The position numbers and the translations under genes are program-made. A stretch of DNA of 26,540 nt from contig JAOZNY010000010.1 in NCBI GenBank assembly GCA_029933565.1, positions 1 through 26,540 on the forward strand, given 5' to 3'. The stretch is from Bacteroidales bacterium. Its GTDB lineage: Bacteria; Bacteroidota; Bacteroidia; Bacteroidales; F082. The notes below the pieces were generated by a model, which did not search any database, was not told the DNA's origin, and saw only the letters and a list, made by a program, of their open reading frames with translations. Below are positions 14,086 through 22,667 of this stretch, piece by piece. How positions within the stretch are numbered: the stretch's first letter is position 1; each line of letters starts with the position of its first letter.

Positions 14086-15537
14086 CTATTTCGTTTTACG
14101 GTCTAAAATTACGTTATTTTTGTTTACAATTGTCATTTCTAATGGCATTTGTCCAAGGGCATGTGTTGCACAACTTAAACATGGATCATAAGCCCTTATT
14201 GCAACCTCAACCGCATTCATCATCGGTTCGGTTATTTCTGCTTTTCCATTCATAAATGCTTTTGCAGTAAGGTTAACTGCAGTGTTCATTGGCTGGTTGT
14301 TATTAGTTGTGGAAACTATTAGGTTAGCCAAAGTAATGCGGTCATCATCATCAACTTCGTAATGGTGGAAAAGTGTGCCACGAGGAGCTTCAATTACACC
14401 AACACCTTTTTTACATTTTTCTCCTGTAACAACAAGGTCATCATTCTGAAGGTCAGAATCATTTAAAAGTTCACGAATCATTTCAGCAGAGTGCAATACC
14501 TCAATTAGTCGGGCCCAATGATAATGAAGTGTCATTCCATTTGGTTTGCCATTAGTATATGCCTTGAAAAGTTCAAATTCTTTTTGTGCTAAAGGTGTTG
14601 GAATAAAGTCGCAAGTGTTTAATCTTGATAAAGGTCCTACTCTGTACCATCCTTTTTCTTTCCCCAAATGTTTTAAATAAGGGAATTTCATATAACTCCA
14701 ACTACGTACTTCTTCTTCAATATATTTATCATAATCTTGATAATCAACATCATCAAGTATTCTTTTTCCATCATTGTCAACAGCACGAAGAACGCCATGA
14801 TAAATATCAAATGCACCATCTTCTCTAACCATACTTAAGTGGTTTGAAGGATATGCTGCAAAAGTATCGACCATATCTTTATTATGGGCATGGTAGCCTT
14901 TAAAGAATTCCAGTGCGCCTAATGACCATTCAACCATTTTATCGGCATTCATCGGGTCGGCTCCGTTTAATAAAATCTCTTTTTCTTCAAGACTTAGGTT
15001 TTTATTAATTCCGCCAGGAATGGCACCTGTACCATGAATTTTCTTTCCTGCAGTATGGAAGATTACTTCCTGCCCATACTTACGCATCATTACTCCCTGA
15101 ACAGCAAGATCTCTATTTTCCTGGATTACGCCAATAATATTTCTTAATGCTGGATCACCATCAATTCCAAACAAGAAATCGGGTGAACTTAGGTGAAAGA
15201 AATGCAGTACGTGTGATTGAAAAAACTGACCATAATGCATTAATCGCCTCATTTTTTCTCCTACAGCAGTAAGTCCATGACCAGTTCCGGCACCTACAAT
15301 TACGTCGAGTGCTTTTGCTGCCGCAATGTGATGGCTAACAGGGCAAATTCCGCATAATCTTTGAACAAGTACCGGGGCTTCCCAATAAGGTCTTCCCTGT
15401 ACAAATCTTTCAAAACCCCTGAATTCAACAATATGTAATCTGCTATCGGTAACATTACCGAAATCGTCTATTTGTATTGTAACCTTTCCATGTCCTTCAA
15501 CTCTGGTTACTGGTTCTATCGTTATTTTTTTCGACAT
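14086..15537 (-). CDS. hoxH: NAD-linked [NiFe]-hydrogenase large subunit HoxH
   Basis: 483 residues. It carries the Ni-Fe(CN)2CO active site that oxidises or evolves H2. Motif L1 is RLCGICPVSHH (Cys62, Cys65) and motif L2 is DPCLSCATH (Cys453, Cys456, His459), so all four Ni-Fe cysteines are present. After His459 a 24-residue tail remains for cleavage by HoxW. RVEGHGKVTI near the N-terminus and GTLFHHYEVD are further family landmarks. Together with HoxF, HoxU and HoxY it defines a group 3d bidirectional NAD-reducing hydrogenase. The spacing to hoxY is 21 bases. Confidence 0.97.
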   Translation of the reverse strand: MSKKITIEPVTRVEGHGKVTIQIDDFGNVTDSRLHIVEFRGFERFVQGRPYWEAPVLVQRLCGICPVSHHIAAAKALDVIVGAGTGHGLTAVGEKMRRLMHYGQFFQSHVLHFFHLSSPDFLFGIDGDPALRNIIGVIQENRDLAVQGVMMRKYGQEVIFHTAGKKIHGTGAIPGGINKNLSLEEKEILLNGADPMNADKMVEWSLGALEFFKGYHAHNKDMVDTFAAYPSNHLSMVREDGAFDIYHGVLRAVDNDGKRILDDVDYQDYDKYIEEEVRSWSYMKFPYLKHLGKEKGWYRVGPLSRLNTCDFIPTPLAQKEFELFKAYTNGKPNGMTLHYHWARLIEVLHSAEMIRELLNDSDLQNDDLVVTGEKCKKGVGVIEAPRGTLFHHYEVDDDDRITLANLIVSTTNNNQPMNTAVNLTAKAFMNGKAEITEPMMNAVEVAIRAYDPCLSCATHALGQMPLEMTIVNKNNVILDRKTK

Positions 15538-15558
15538 CGTTTTTTTTGTTTCAAATTA

Positions 15559-16107
15559 TTAATCAAATTTTACAACTTCGTAAGGAAGATCCATTTCGTT
15601 ACCAGTAATAAGAGCTACAAGAGCATCCCAAATTAAGTCGGCTCGTGGAGCGCAACCGGGTAAGAAATAATCTATCTTAACAATCTCATGACAAGGGTAT
15701 ACCTCATTTAATAACATGGGTAGTTCGGAATCGTTTGGTAATATCTTTTGTGTATTTAATTTTACCGTTGGTCCATCAAGATAGGCTTCATGAAGACATT
15801 CTTCAATGGGAATTCCATTTCTCATTGCAGGAAGACCTCCCATTATTGCACATTCACCAAGTGAGATAAGGATGTCGCAATTCTCTCTGAAATATTTTAA
15901 TACTTCAATGTTTTCACTATTGCAGCAGCCTCCTTCAATTATACCTATGTCACACTGTTTTGTAAACACTTTAATATCGTCAATAGGCGATTTGTTAAAT
16001 TCTACCAACTCTACAAGGTCAAGAATTCTTTCGTCGATATCTAAAATAGACATATGACAGCCAAAGCACCCGGCCAATGAAGTTGTTGCTATTATTTTTT
16101 TACTCAT
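15559..16107 (-). CDS. hoxY: NAD-linked [NiFe]-hydrogenase small subunit HoxY
   Basis: 182 residues, cytoplasmic (no Tat signal), short as in group 3 enzymes. It holds the single proximal [4Fe-4S] cluster: Cys14 and Cys17 (GCFGCHMS), Cys86 (SLGECAIMGG) and Cys152 (LPGCAPRAD). Medial and distal cluster ligands of respiratory small subunits are absent, as usual for HoxY. It passes electrons from HoxH to the HoxFU diaphorase. Extra cysteines (IEGGCCN at 61-62) lie where the family has EGGV or EGGI-type residues. Confidence 0.95.
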   Translation of the reverse strand: MSKKIIATTSLAGCFGCHMSILDIDERILDLVELVEFNKSPIDDIKVFTKQCDIGIIEGGCCNSENIEVLKYFRENCDILISLGECAIMGGLPAMRNGIPIEECLHEAYLDGPTVKLNTQKILPNDSELPMLLNEVYPCHEIVKIDYFLPGCAPRADLIWDALVALITGNEMDLPYEVVKFD

Positions 16108-16118
16108 CGTTCTTTTTT

Positions 16119-16817
16119 TTAATTTGTTTCAATTAAACTTCCTATGGGTTGCTTATCATATTTTCTGGTACCAATTGGTTCAGAAAAACCTACTCCCTTA
16201 TAAATTATTGAACCTACCGGACAATTTTCCATAGCTTCTTTTGCCAATTCGTCGGTAATGGTTTTGCTCATTTCTTCATCCATAACAACCTCCAGGTCAC
16301 GACCTCTGTTCTTAAACGCATAATAACGTTTACCTTCGTCATCCTTAATAGTTTTCATACACCTTTGGCATTTTATACACCTATCTTGATCCTTAAGTAA
16401 TTTAGGGCCTGTAGCCACTACATTCTTTTTATCAAAACTATAAGGAAAACGTGGAACCATCATTTGGTAACGATATCCAAGTGCCTGCAATTCGCAATTA
16501 CCACTTTTCTCGCACGAAGGGCAAAAGTGATTACCACTAACAAACAATAGTTCAATTATACTTTTTCTGAGATCAGAAATTTCTTCAGTATTACTTTCAA
16601 CTTCCATACCTGCAGCTACTGGAGTAGTGCAGGATGTCATAAACCTATCGTTTATCTTTACTGAACATATTCTACAACTTCCTTTTGGTTTTACCCCTGT
16701 AAAGTTGCATAATGTTGGAATGAAGACACCGTTTTCTTTGGCGGCCTCAAGAATAGTTTGACCTTTTTTGGCAATTATTTCCTTGCCGTCTATTTTAAAT
16801 TTACATGTATCGCTCAT
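16119..16817 (-). CDS. hoxU: Hydrogenase diaphorase subunit HoxU (NuoG-like)
   Basis: 232 residues, homologous to the N-terminal part of NuoG. Ligands seen: [2Fe-2S] Cys37, Cys48, Cys51 and Cys63; His-ligated [4Fe-4S] His97, Cys99 or 102 and Cys108 (HFCPSCEKSGNC); and a ferredoxin-like [4Fe-4S] site Cys147, Cys150 and Cys153 (CIKCQRC) plus Cys199 (ENCPVG). It wires the hydrogenase module to FMN in HoxF. The second half of a full ferredoxin fold (a second CxxCxxC) is missing, as in HoxU of Ralstonia-type enzymes. It lies 17 bases after hoxF and 11 before hoxY. Confidence 0.95.
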   Translation of the reverse strand: MSDTCKFKIDGKEIIAKKGQTILEAAKENGVFIPTLCNFTGVKPKGSCRICSVKINDRFMTSCTTPVAAGMEVESNTEEISDLRKSIIELLFVSGNHFCPSCEKSGNCELQALGYRYQMMVPRFPYSFDKKNVVATGPKLLKDQDRCIKCQRCMKTIKDDEGKRYYAFKNRGRDLEVVMDEEMSKTITDELAKEAMENCPVGSIIYKGVGFSEPIGTRKYDKQPIGSLIETN

Positions 16818-16834
16818 GATTTATTTTTTATCTG

Positions 16835-18715
16835 CTATGAGTTGTGGTGAATAAATTTACGTCCTACAAAACTATTTGCCGCACTTACCGAATCTGCCAG
16901 TTCAAACTGATTGTCGTAATCAGTCATTGCCTTAACATGCTCTTCGTATAAATGCCTGAAATTAAGAATACTTGATAGAATTGGGTTGGCAGCAGTTTGG
17001 CCTAAACCACAACGGCTTACCTTAATTATTTTACCCCAGTTGAGCAAATCATCAATATCCTCTCTTACTCCGTGACCATTAATTATCTTAAGAAGTTTTT
17101 GCTTCATTATATAAGGTAGGTTACGGCATGTTGAACATGATCCGCAGGATTCTTCAATAAAGAAATCCATAAAGTTCATTACAACATCGTGTAAAATATC
17201 TCTGCTTTTATTAAATATGATTATTGATCCACCTGTTGCCATATCAGAATAACTGATTTTTCTATCGTATGCTTTTCTAGAAGCCATCATGCCTGATGGT
17301 TTATACCATTTCATTAAATCAGTTTTGCTATGATTTTCTTTATCCTGAACATTAACTAATGTACCTGATGGACCACCCACCTGAACAGCCTGAACATTTT
17401 CGGCTCCTGCCATATCAAGAACTTCCTTAATGCTAACTCCCCATTCTACTTCATAAATACCTGGAAAACGACAGTCACCTGAAACACTTAGTAATTTTGT
17501 GCCTAATGAATCTGAAGTTCCAAATGTTTTATACCATTCAGCACCATTTTTTATAATTCGTACTGCCGAAGCAAGGGTTTCTACATTATTTACAATTGTA
17601 GGATAATTGAGATAACCCCTTTCTACAGGAAAAGGTGGCTTGTCGCGTGGCTCACCACGTTTGCCTTCCATTGATTCAATCAGTGCTGATTCTTCACCAC
17701 AAATGTAAGCACCTGCTCCCAATTGAATTCTAATATCAAAATTGAAATCCTTTATTCCATTAATACTATTTCCAAGAAGGTTGTTATTGCGCATATAGTC
17801 AAGTTGGCTATTTAGGAACTCCAACATATAACGGTATTCGTACCTTAGATATAAAACACCCATATCGGCAGCTGTTGCGTAGGCGGCTATTACCATACCC
17901 TCAAAAACAAGATCATTGTATTGAGTAAGTATTACCCTGTCCTTAAAAGTTCCTGGCTCTCCTTCGTCAGCATTACAAATAATAACACGGTGTTCGCCAG
18001 GCATCTTACTGCCGAATTTCCATTTTAGTCCTGTTGGAAAACCTGCTCCACCCCTGCCTCTAAGATTTGATTCTTCAACTATTTGAATTATCTCTTGTGG
18101 CGAATATTTTGAAATAAGATTTTTAGTTACTTCAAATTTCTCATAATTATCATCAAGTAAAAGTGATTTCCTACGAATATTGTTGATAATCATTGTATTC
18201 ATTAAAGGATGTGCATTATTGCCATCTCCGTTAGCTTCGTAAATAAGTTCTTCAACTTTTTTTCCTTGCTTAATACCCTTTATTATTTCTTTAGCCCGAT
18301 AAGGTGTTAGATTAGTAAATATCTTATCGTTGATAATTGCGGCAGGCCCTTGATCGTTCATCCCAATACAGGATGTTACGTAAAGTCCAATCAGACCATC
18401 CTCACTTACATTACCAAATTTCACTCCACTTTCAATTTCAAAAGCCTCTTTAACATGTTCAAAGCCTCTTAGGCATGAAGTAATGCTGTTGTTTAAAAAT
18501 ACATTGTATTTTGCTCGGGGCTTATCTGAAAAGAAATGGTAAAAAGAAATTGTTTCCTTTACCTGTGCTTCTGAAATACGAAGGTCATTTGATAGAAGAG
18601 TTATAGTTTCGGCACTTATAAAACCAAATTCATCCATCACTTCGTGTAGAATGTCAATCAACCTAGTAGCATCAATTTGATATTTTTCCAGGATTGCTTT
18701 AATTTTTTCTTTCAT
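16835..18715 (-). CDS. hoxF: Hydrogenase diaphorase subunit HoxF (NuoE-NuoF fusion)
   Basis: 626 residues. Residues 1-160 are NuoE-like and 190-600 NuoF-like. The NuoF part has the FMN/NADH motifs RGRGGAGFPTGLKW (219-232) and GAGAYICGEESALIES (333-348), and the [4Fe-4S] ligands Cys524, Cys527, Cys530 (SCGSCSTC) and Cys569. It exchanges electrons with NAD+/NADH. In the NuoE-like part only two of the four usual [2Fe-2S] cysteines remain (Cys81 and Cys116); Asn replaces the other two, so this cluster is probably lost. First gene of the hox operon; its promoter region holds a Rex-like operator. Confidence 0.95.
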   Translation of the reverse strand: MKEKIKAILEKYQIDATRLIDILHEVMDEFGFISAETITLLSNDLRISEAQVKETISFYHFFSDKPRAKYNVFLNNSITSCLRGFEHVKEAFEIESGVKFGNVSEDGLIGLYVTSCIGMNDQGPAAIINDKIFTNLTPYRAKEIIKGIKQGKKVEELIYEANGDGNNAHPLMNTMIINNIRRKSLLLDDNYEKFEVTKNLISKYSPQEIIQIVEESNLRGRGGAGFPTGLKWKFGSKMPGEHRVIICNADEGEPGTFKDRVILTQYNDLVFEGMVIAAYATAADMGVLYLRYEYRYMLEFLNSQLDYMRNNNLLGNSINGIKDFNFDIRIQLGAGAYICGEESALIESMEGKRGEPRDKPPFPVERGYLNYPTIVNNVETLASAVRIIKNGAEWYKTFGTSDSLGTKLLSVSGDCRFPGIYEVEWGVSIKEVLDMAGAENVQAVQVGGPSGTLVNVQDKENHSKTDLMKWYKPSGMMASRKAYDRKISYSDMATGGSIIIFNKSRDILHDVVMNFMDFFIEESCGSCSTCRNLPYIMKQKLLKIINGHGVREDIDDLLNWGKIIKVSRCGLGQTAANPILSSILNFRHLYEEHVKAMTDYDNQFELADSVSAANSFVGRKFIHHNS

Positions 18716-18743
18716 TATAAAAATTTTAAGATCAAAAAGTTTT

Positions 18744-18751
18744 TACTTTTG
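18744..18751 (+). promoter_or_regulatory. -7 box TACTTTTG of the hypFCDE operon
   Basis: TACTTTTG matches TAnnTTTG on the plus strand, 100 bases before the hypF ATG. It directly abuts (two-base gap) the Rex-like operator. Confidence 0.55.
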
Positions 18752-18753
18752 CG

Positions 18754-18771
18754 CTGTTAAATAATTAACAG
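18754..18771. promoter_or_regulatory. Putative Rex operator between divergent hox and hyp promoters
   Basis: CTGTTAAATAATTAACAG is a perfect inverted repeat of CTGTTAA with an ATAA spacer and differs from TTGTTAAnnnnTTAACAA only in the outermost base of each half. It fills the space between the two divergent -7 boxes, so one bound Rex dimer would cover both expected transcription starts. Confidence 0.75.
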
Positions 18772-18779
18772 CAAAGATA
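18772..18779 (-). promoter_or_regulatory. -7 box TATCTTTG of the hoxFUYHW operon
   Basis: On the minus strand TATCTTTG matches TAnnTTTG, 56 bases before the hoxF ATG, and directly adjoins the Rex-like operator. Confidence 0.58.
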
Positions 18780-18851
18780 AAAAAGATTTTGTTAATTTTA
18801 TAACAAGTGGAAATTTATAACGATTTTAAATTAGTTTTGGCTTTTTAAATT

Positions 18852-21137
18852 ATGAATACAGTCGCAAAGAAAATATTGATTAAAGGCTTGGTGCAAGGTG
18901 TTGGTTTTAGGCCTTTTATCTATCGATTGGCGAATGAGTTTAACTTATGTGGAACCGTAGAGAATAATAATTTAGGTGTAGAAATATTTATTGAAGGAAC
19001 TAATCAAAAAATAGAAGGCTTAATTGAAGCTTTACCAACGAGAATTCCAGAAGCTTCGCATATAACTTCACTTAAAATTGAAATTTCAAAAGTGCATGGT
19101 TTTAATAGTTTTTCTATCGTTAAGAGTAATTCAATTTCTGAAGAAGTAACCGAAGTTAGTCCTGATATTGCTGTTTGCAAAGATTGTTTGGCAGATATGA
19201 AACTACAGCCTAACCGTATTGATTATGCTTTTACTAATTGCACAAATTGCGGACCCAGATTTACAATAATTAAGGATTTACCCTACGATAGGTTTAAAAC
19301 TACAATGAGTGTTTTTGAAATGTGCAATGAATGTTCTACCGAGTATAAAAATGTTCTCAACAGAAGATTTCACGCTCAGCCTGTTGCATGCGCTAATTGT
19401 GGGCCTCACTACCAACTTTATGAAAATGGCAATTCCTTAAATACATTTGATGAGATTATAAAAGCTGCAACAGATTTGCTAAATAATGGCAAAATATTGG
19501 CAATCAAAGGTCTTGGTGGTTTTCACATTGCTTGTTCTCCTTTTAATAACGATGTGGTTAAGGAATTACGTTTAAGAAAAAATCGAGAGGGGAAACCTTT
19601 GGCATTAATGTTCAGAAATATCGCTGACATAAAAAAGTATCTTTTTGTATCCAAAGAAGAAGAAATAATACTCAGTAGTTGGCGTAGGCCAATTGTTCTT
19701 TTAAAAATTAAAAAGTCGCTTTCCCATCAAATAAGTTTAGGTTTGGATACCGTTGGAGTAATGCTTCCTTATATGCCTTTTCATCATTTGTTATTTGAGA
19801 AATTTGAATTACCAGCTTTGGTACTTACTAGCGGCAATTTATCAGATGAACCCATAATTATTGATAATAATGAGGCTTTGAGAAGTTTGTCGAAAATTAC
19901 AGATGCTACTATAATTTATAATCGGGAAATTCACAATCGAACTGATGATTCTGTAGTTTTTGTTGCCAATAAGAAATCACGAATAATTAGAAGATCGAGG
20001 GGGTATGCCCCATCTCCCATAAAGTTAGAATTAAAAACAGAGGGTATTTTTGCGGCAGGTGCCGAATTGGTGAATTGCTTTGCTATTGGAAAAGGTGAAC
20101 AGGTTATATTAAGCCAACATATTGGAGATTTAAAAAATCTGGAAACACTGGAATTTTATAAAGAATCTGTTTCACGTTTTAGTAAACTTTTCAGGTTTAA
20201 ACCCGCCATTGCTGTTGCCGATATGCATCCCGAATACCTTTCAACTAAATTTGCAGACGAAATGGGAATTGAACTTATTCAGGTTCAGCACCATCACGCG
20301 CATATTGCATCTTGCATGGCTGAGAACAATTTAGATGAGAAAGTACTGGGAATTAGTTTTGATGGAACAGGTTACGGAACCGATGGAAATATTTGGGGAG
20401 GTGAATTCTTAATCTGTGATTTGAGTGATTTTGAAAGAATTAATCAGTTTGAGTATATTAAGCAGCCTGGGGGCGATGCTTCAAATCATCATCCATGGCG
20501 AATGCTTCTCTCCTATTTAATCCATTATTTTGGTGAAAAGTTTGTTGAGGAGAATATAGATTTGTTTGAAGGAATTGACAAAAATGAAATTGATTTGATT
20601 TCAACAATGATAAAGAAAAATATTAATTGTCCATTGAGCAGTAGTGCCGGTAGGCTTTTTGACGCTGTCTCTGCACTTTTGGGTGCCTGCCGCAATGCAA
20701 CTTATCATGCAGAAGCCCCAATGAGGCTTGAGGCCTTAATTGATAAATCTGATCAAACAATTGATATTTATCCATTCGAAATCAAAAATTCCATTTCTTT
20801 TAAGAGTACATTTAAGAATATGATTTCTGATCTAAGGTTGGGCATTAGTTCTTCCGTTATTTCTTCTAAATTTCACAATACCATAGTTGAATTAGTAGTT
20901 TCGATGGCAACTAAAGTTAAAAAAGAAAAAGGATTGAACAAAGTTGTTTTGTCGGGTGGAACTTTTCAAAACAGGATAATTTTAGAGAAATCGGAAAATA
21001 GATTGAAAAATAATGGATTTGAGGTTTTTACACAATCAGATATCCCCTCAAATGATGGTGGAATTGCCCTTGGGCAGATTGCTATTGCAGCAAAAAGGAG
21101 AGAGTTAGGTGTTTTGGGTTTGAAATATGGAATTTGA
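18852..21137 (+). CDS. hypF: Carbamoyltransferase HypF
   Basis: 761 residues, usual length. HypF uses carbamoyl phosphate and ATP to make the thiocarbamate on HypE that becomes cyanide ligands of the NiFe site. Domains: acylphosphatase (1-90, VQGVGFRPFIYRLA), four CxxC zinc-finger halves (CKDC, CTNC, CNEC, CANC; about 110-195), a YrdC-like domain (205-385, with the KPLALMFRN and HNRTDDSVV segments), and a Kae1/TobZ-like carbamoyltransferase domain (390-761, QVQHHHAHIASCMAE and FDGTGYGTDGNIWGGEF). All modules look intact. It heads the hypFCDE operon, divergent from hoxF. Confidence 0.97.
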   Translation: MNTVAKKILIKGLVQGVGFRPFIYRLANEFNLCGTVENNNLGVEIFIEGTNQKIEGLIEALPTRIPEASHITSLKIEISKVHGFNSFSIVKSNSISEEVTEVSPDIAVCKDCLADMKLQPNRIDYAFTNCTNCGPRFTIIKDLPYDRFKTTMSVFEMCNECSTEYKNVLNRRFHAQPVACANCGPHYQLYENGNSLNTFDEIIKAATDLLNNGKILAIKGLGGFHIACSPFNNDVVKELRLRKNREGKPLALMFRNIADIKKYLFVSKEEEIILSSWRRPIVLLKIKKSLSHQISLGLDTVGVMLPYMPFHHLLFEKFELPALVLTSGNLSDEPIIIDNNEALRSLSKITDATIIYNREIHNRTDDSVVFVANKKSRIIRRSRGYAPSPIKLELKTEGIFAAGAELVNCFAIGKGEQVILSQHIGDLKNLETLEFYKESVSRFSKLFRFKPAIAVADMHPEYLSTKFADEMGIELIQVQHHHAHIASCMAENNLDEKVLGISFDGTGYGTDGNIWGGEFLICDLSDFERINQFEYIKQPGGDASNHHPWRMLLSYLIHYFGEKFVEENIDLFEGIDKNEIDLISTMIKKNINCPLSSSAGRLFDAVSALLGACRNATYHAEAPMRLEALIDKSDQTIDIYPFEIKNSISFKSTFKNMISDLRLGISSSVISSKFHNTIVELVVSMATKVKKEKGLNKVVLSGGTFQNRIILEKSENRLKNNGFEVFTQSDIPSNDGGIALGQIAIAAKRRELGVLGLKYGI

Positions 21138-21192
21138 TGGTACTTATAACTTTTCCATTTTAATAGATATTAATTAATAAAAGTAAAAAAGT

Positions 21193-21462
21193 ATGTGTTT
21201 AAGTATTCCCGCAAGGATAGAAAAAATAAATGGTGAAACAGCAGTTTGTTCAGTTGGAAAATCAACTTATGAGGCTAGTCTTCAAATGCTGGAAATAGAA
21301 GAAGTCAAGGTTGGTGATTATGTCTTGATTCATACAGGATTTGCCATTCAAAAACTGGATACTGAAGAAGCAGAAGCTAGTTTGAAGACTTTTGAAGAGT
21401 TTAAAAAAATGAATGATGATCTGGATCTGGAAGAAGAGCAGGAAGGTAGTAGAATAGTTTAA
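21193..21462 (+). CDS. hypC: Hydrogenase maturation chaperone HypC
   Basis: 89 residues. It begins MCLSIPARIE, the family signature with essential Cys2, and has GDYVLIHTGFAI with the conserved His47. It carries the Fe(CN)2CO unit together with HypD and delivers it to the large subunit. The acidic C-terminal tail (DDLDLEEEQEG) is longer than in many HypC proteins. It follows hypF by 55 bases. Confidence 0.96.
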   Translation: MCLSIPARIEKINGETAVCSVGKSTYEASLQMLEIEEVKVGDYVLIHTGFAIQKLDTEEAEASLKTFEEFKKMNDDLDLEEEQEGSRIV

Positions 21463-21503
21463 GTAAAATGATGAACCATAATTGATTAAAGAGTTCAAAG
21501 ACA

Positions 21504-21525
21504 TCGTTCTTAATTCTAAGAATGA
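21504..21525. other. Stem-loop between hypC and hypD
   Basis: TCGTTCTTA (21504-21512) pairs with TAAGAATGA (21517-21525), nine pairs including one G-U, loop ATTC. No T-run follows, so it may be a processing or stability element in the 95- to 116-base gap rather than a terminator. Confidence 0.35.
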
Positions 21526-21578
21526 TAATTTAGTCTTGACTTATAATTATTGTACAAATGGTTCTAAATTTCAAAGCA

Positions 21579-22658
21579 ATGAAATATATTGACGAATACA
21601 GAAATAAAGATATAGTTGTAGGTATAGCCGAAGAAATAAAAAAAATTTCAACTAAAAAGGTGAAAATAATGGAGGTTTGTGGTGGGCATACCATGTCGAT
21701 CCAAAAATTTGGAATTCCATATTTATTACCTGATACTGTTGAACTTATATCAGGACCGGGTTGTCCTGTTTGTGTTACTAGCCGTGGCTTTATCGACAAG
21801 GCCATAGCCTACGCAAGGATGGATGATGTAATAATTACAACTTATGGCGATTTAATTAGGGTTCCCGGATCACATTCAACACTTGATAAAGAAAAAGCTA
21901 AAGGTGCTGATGTGAGGATAGTTTATTCAATTCTGGATGCTCTTATGGTGGCAAAAAAGAACAGAAGGAAAAAAGTTGTTTTTCTCGGTATAGGATTTGA
22001 AACTACAGCCCCAGCTTCGGCTGCAGGAATTATAAAGGCACAAATGGCAGGTCTTAGAAATTTCTTTTTGTTTAGTGCCCATAAGGTAATGCCACCTGCT
22101 ATGGAAACTTTAATTGACGAGGGTGTAGAAATTGACGGCTACATTGGTCCCGGCCATGTTAGTACAATTACAGGAGAGGGAATTTATGCCGATATTCCTA
22201 AAATATTTGGACTTGGGGTAGTAATCAGCGGTTTTGAACCGGTAGACCTAATGCAGTCGGTTTTGATGCTGGTTAAGCAAATTGAGAATAATGATCCCAA
22301 GGTTGAAATTCAATATAAAAGGGTTGTTAAACCTGAGGGAAATATTAAAGCACAGCAAATGCTGGATGAAGTTTTTGAGCCAGGCGATGACTGGTGGCGT
22401 GGCCTTGGTGTATTAAAGAACAGCGGTTTGAAAGTAAAGAAGGCCTACGCAATGCATGATGCAGAAGTACAAATACCTGTGGAAGTAGCACCTCCAATTG
22501 AGCCAAAAGGCTGTATTTGTGGCGAAATTTTAAAAGGACTCAAGAAACCTAAGGATTGTAAATTATTTGCTAAGGTCTGCACTCCTTCTGATCCGGTTGG
22601 TGCCTGCATGGTTTCGAGTGAAGGCTCATGTGCTGCTTACTATTTATATAACCGATAA
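21579..22658 (+). CDS. hypD: Hydrogenase maturation protein HypD
   Basis: About 359 residues. An Fe-S scaffold that, with HypC, assembles Fe(CN)2CO. Seen: MEVCGGHTMSIQKFGI (Cys near residue 34), GPGCPVCVT, GFETTAPASA, GPGHVSTITG, and the C-terminal [4Fe-4S] and redox cysteines in CICGEILKG, CKLFAKVC and GACMVSSEGSCAAYY. The frame is open to an ATG at 21558, but HypD proteins begin MKYIDEYR, so ATG 21579 is preferred. HypE starts ten bases downstream. Confidence 0.96.
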   Translation: MKYIDEYRNKDIVVGIAEEIKKISTKKVKIMEVCGGHTMSIQKFGIPYLLPDTVELISGPGCPVCVTSRGFIDKAIAYARMDDVIITTYGDLIRVPGSHSTLDKEKAKGADVRIVYSILDALMVAKKNRRKKVVFLGIGFETTAPASAAGIIKAQMAGLRNFFLFSAHKVMPPAMETLIDEGVEIDGYIGPGHVSTITGEGIYADIPKIFGLGVVISGFEPVDLMQSVLMLVKQIENNDPKVEIQYKRVVKPEGNIKAQQMLDEVFEPGDDWWRGLGVLKNSGLKVKKAYAMHDAEVQIPVEVAPPIEPKGCICGEILKGLKKPKDCKLFAKVCTPSDPVGACMVSSEGSCAAYYLYNR

Positions 22659-22667
22659 AATAAAAAA

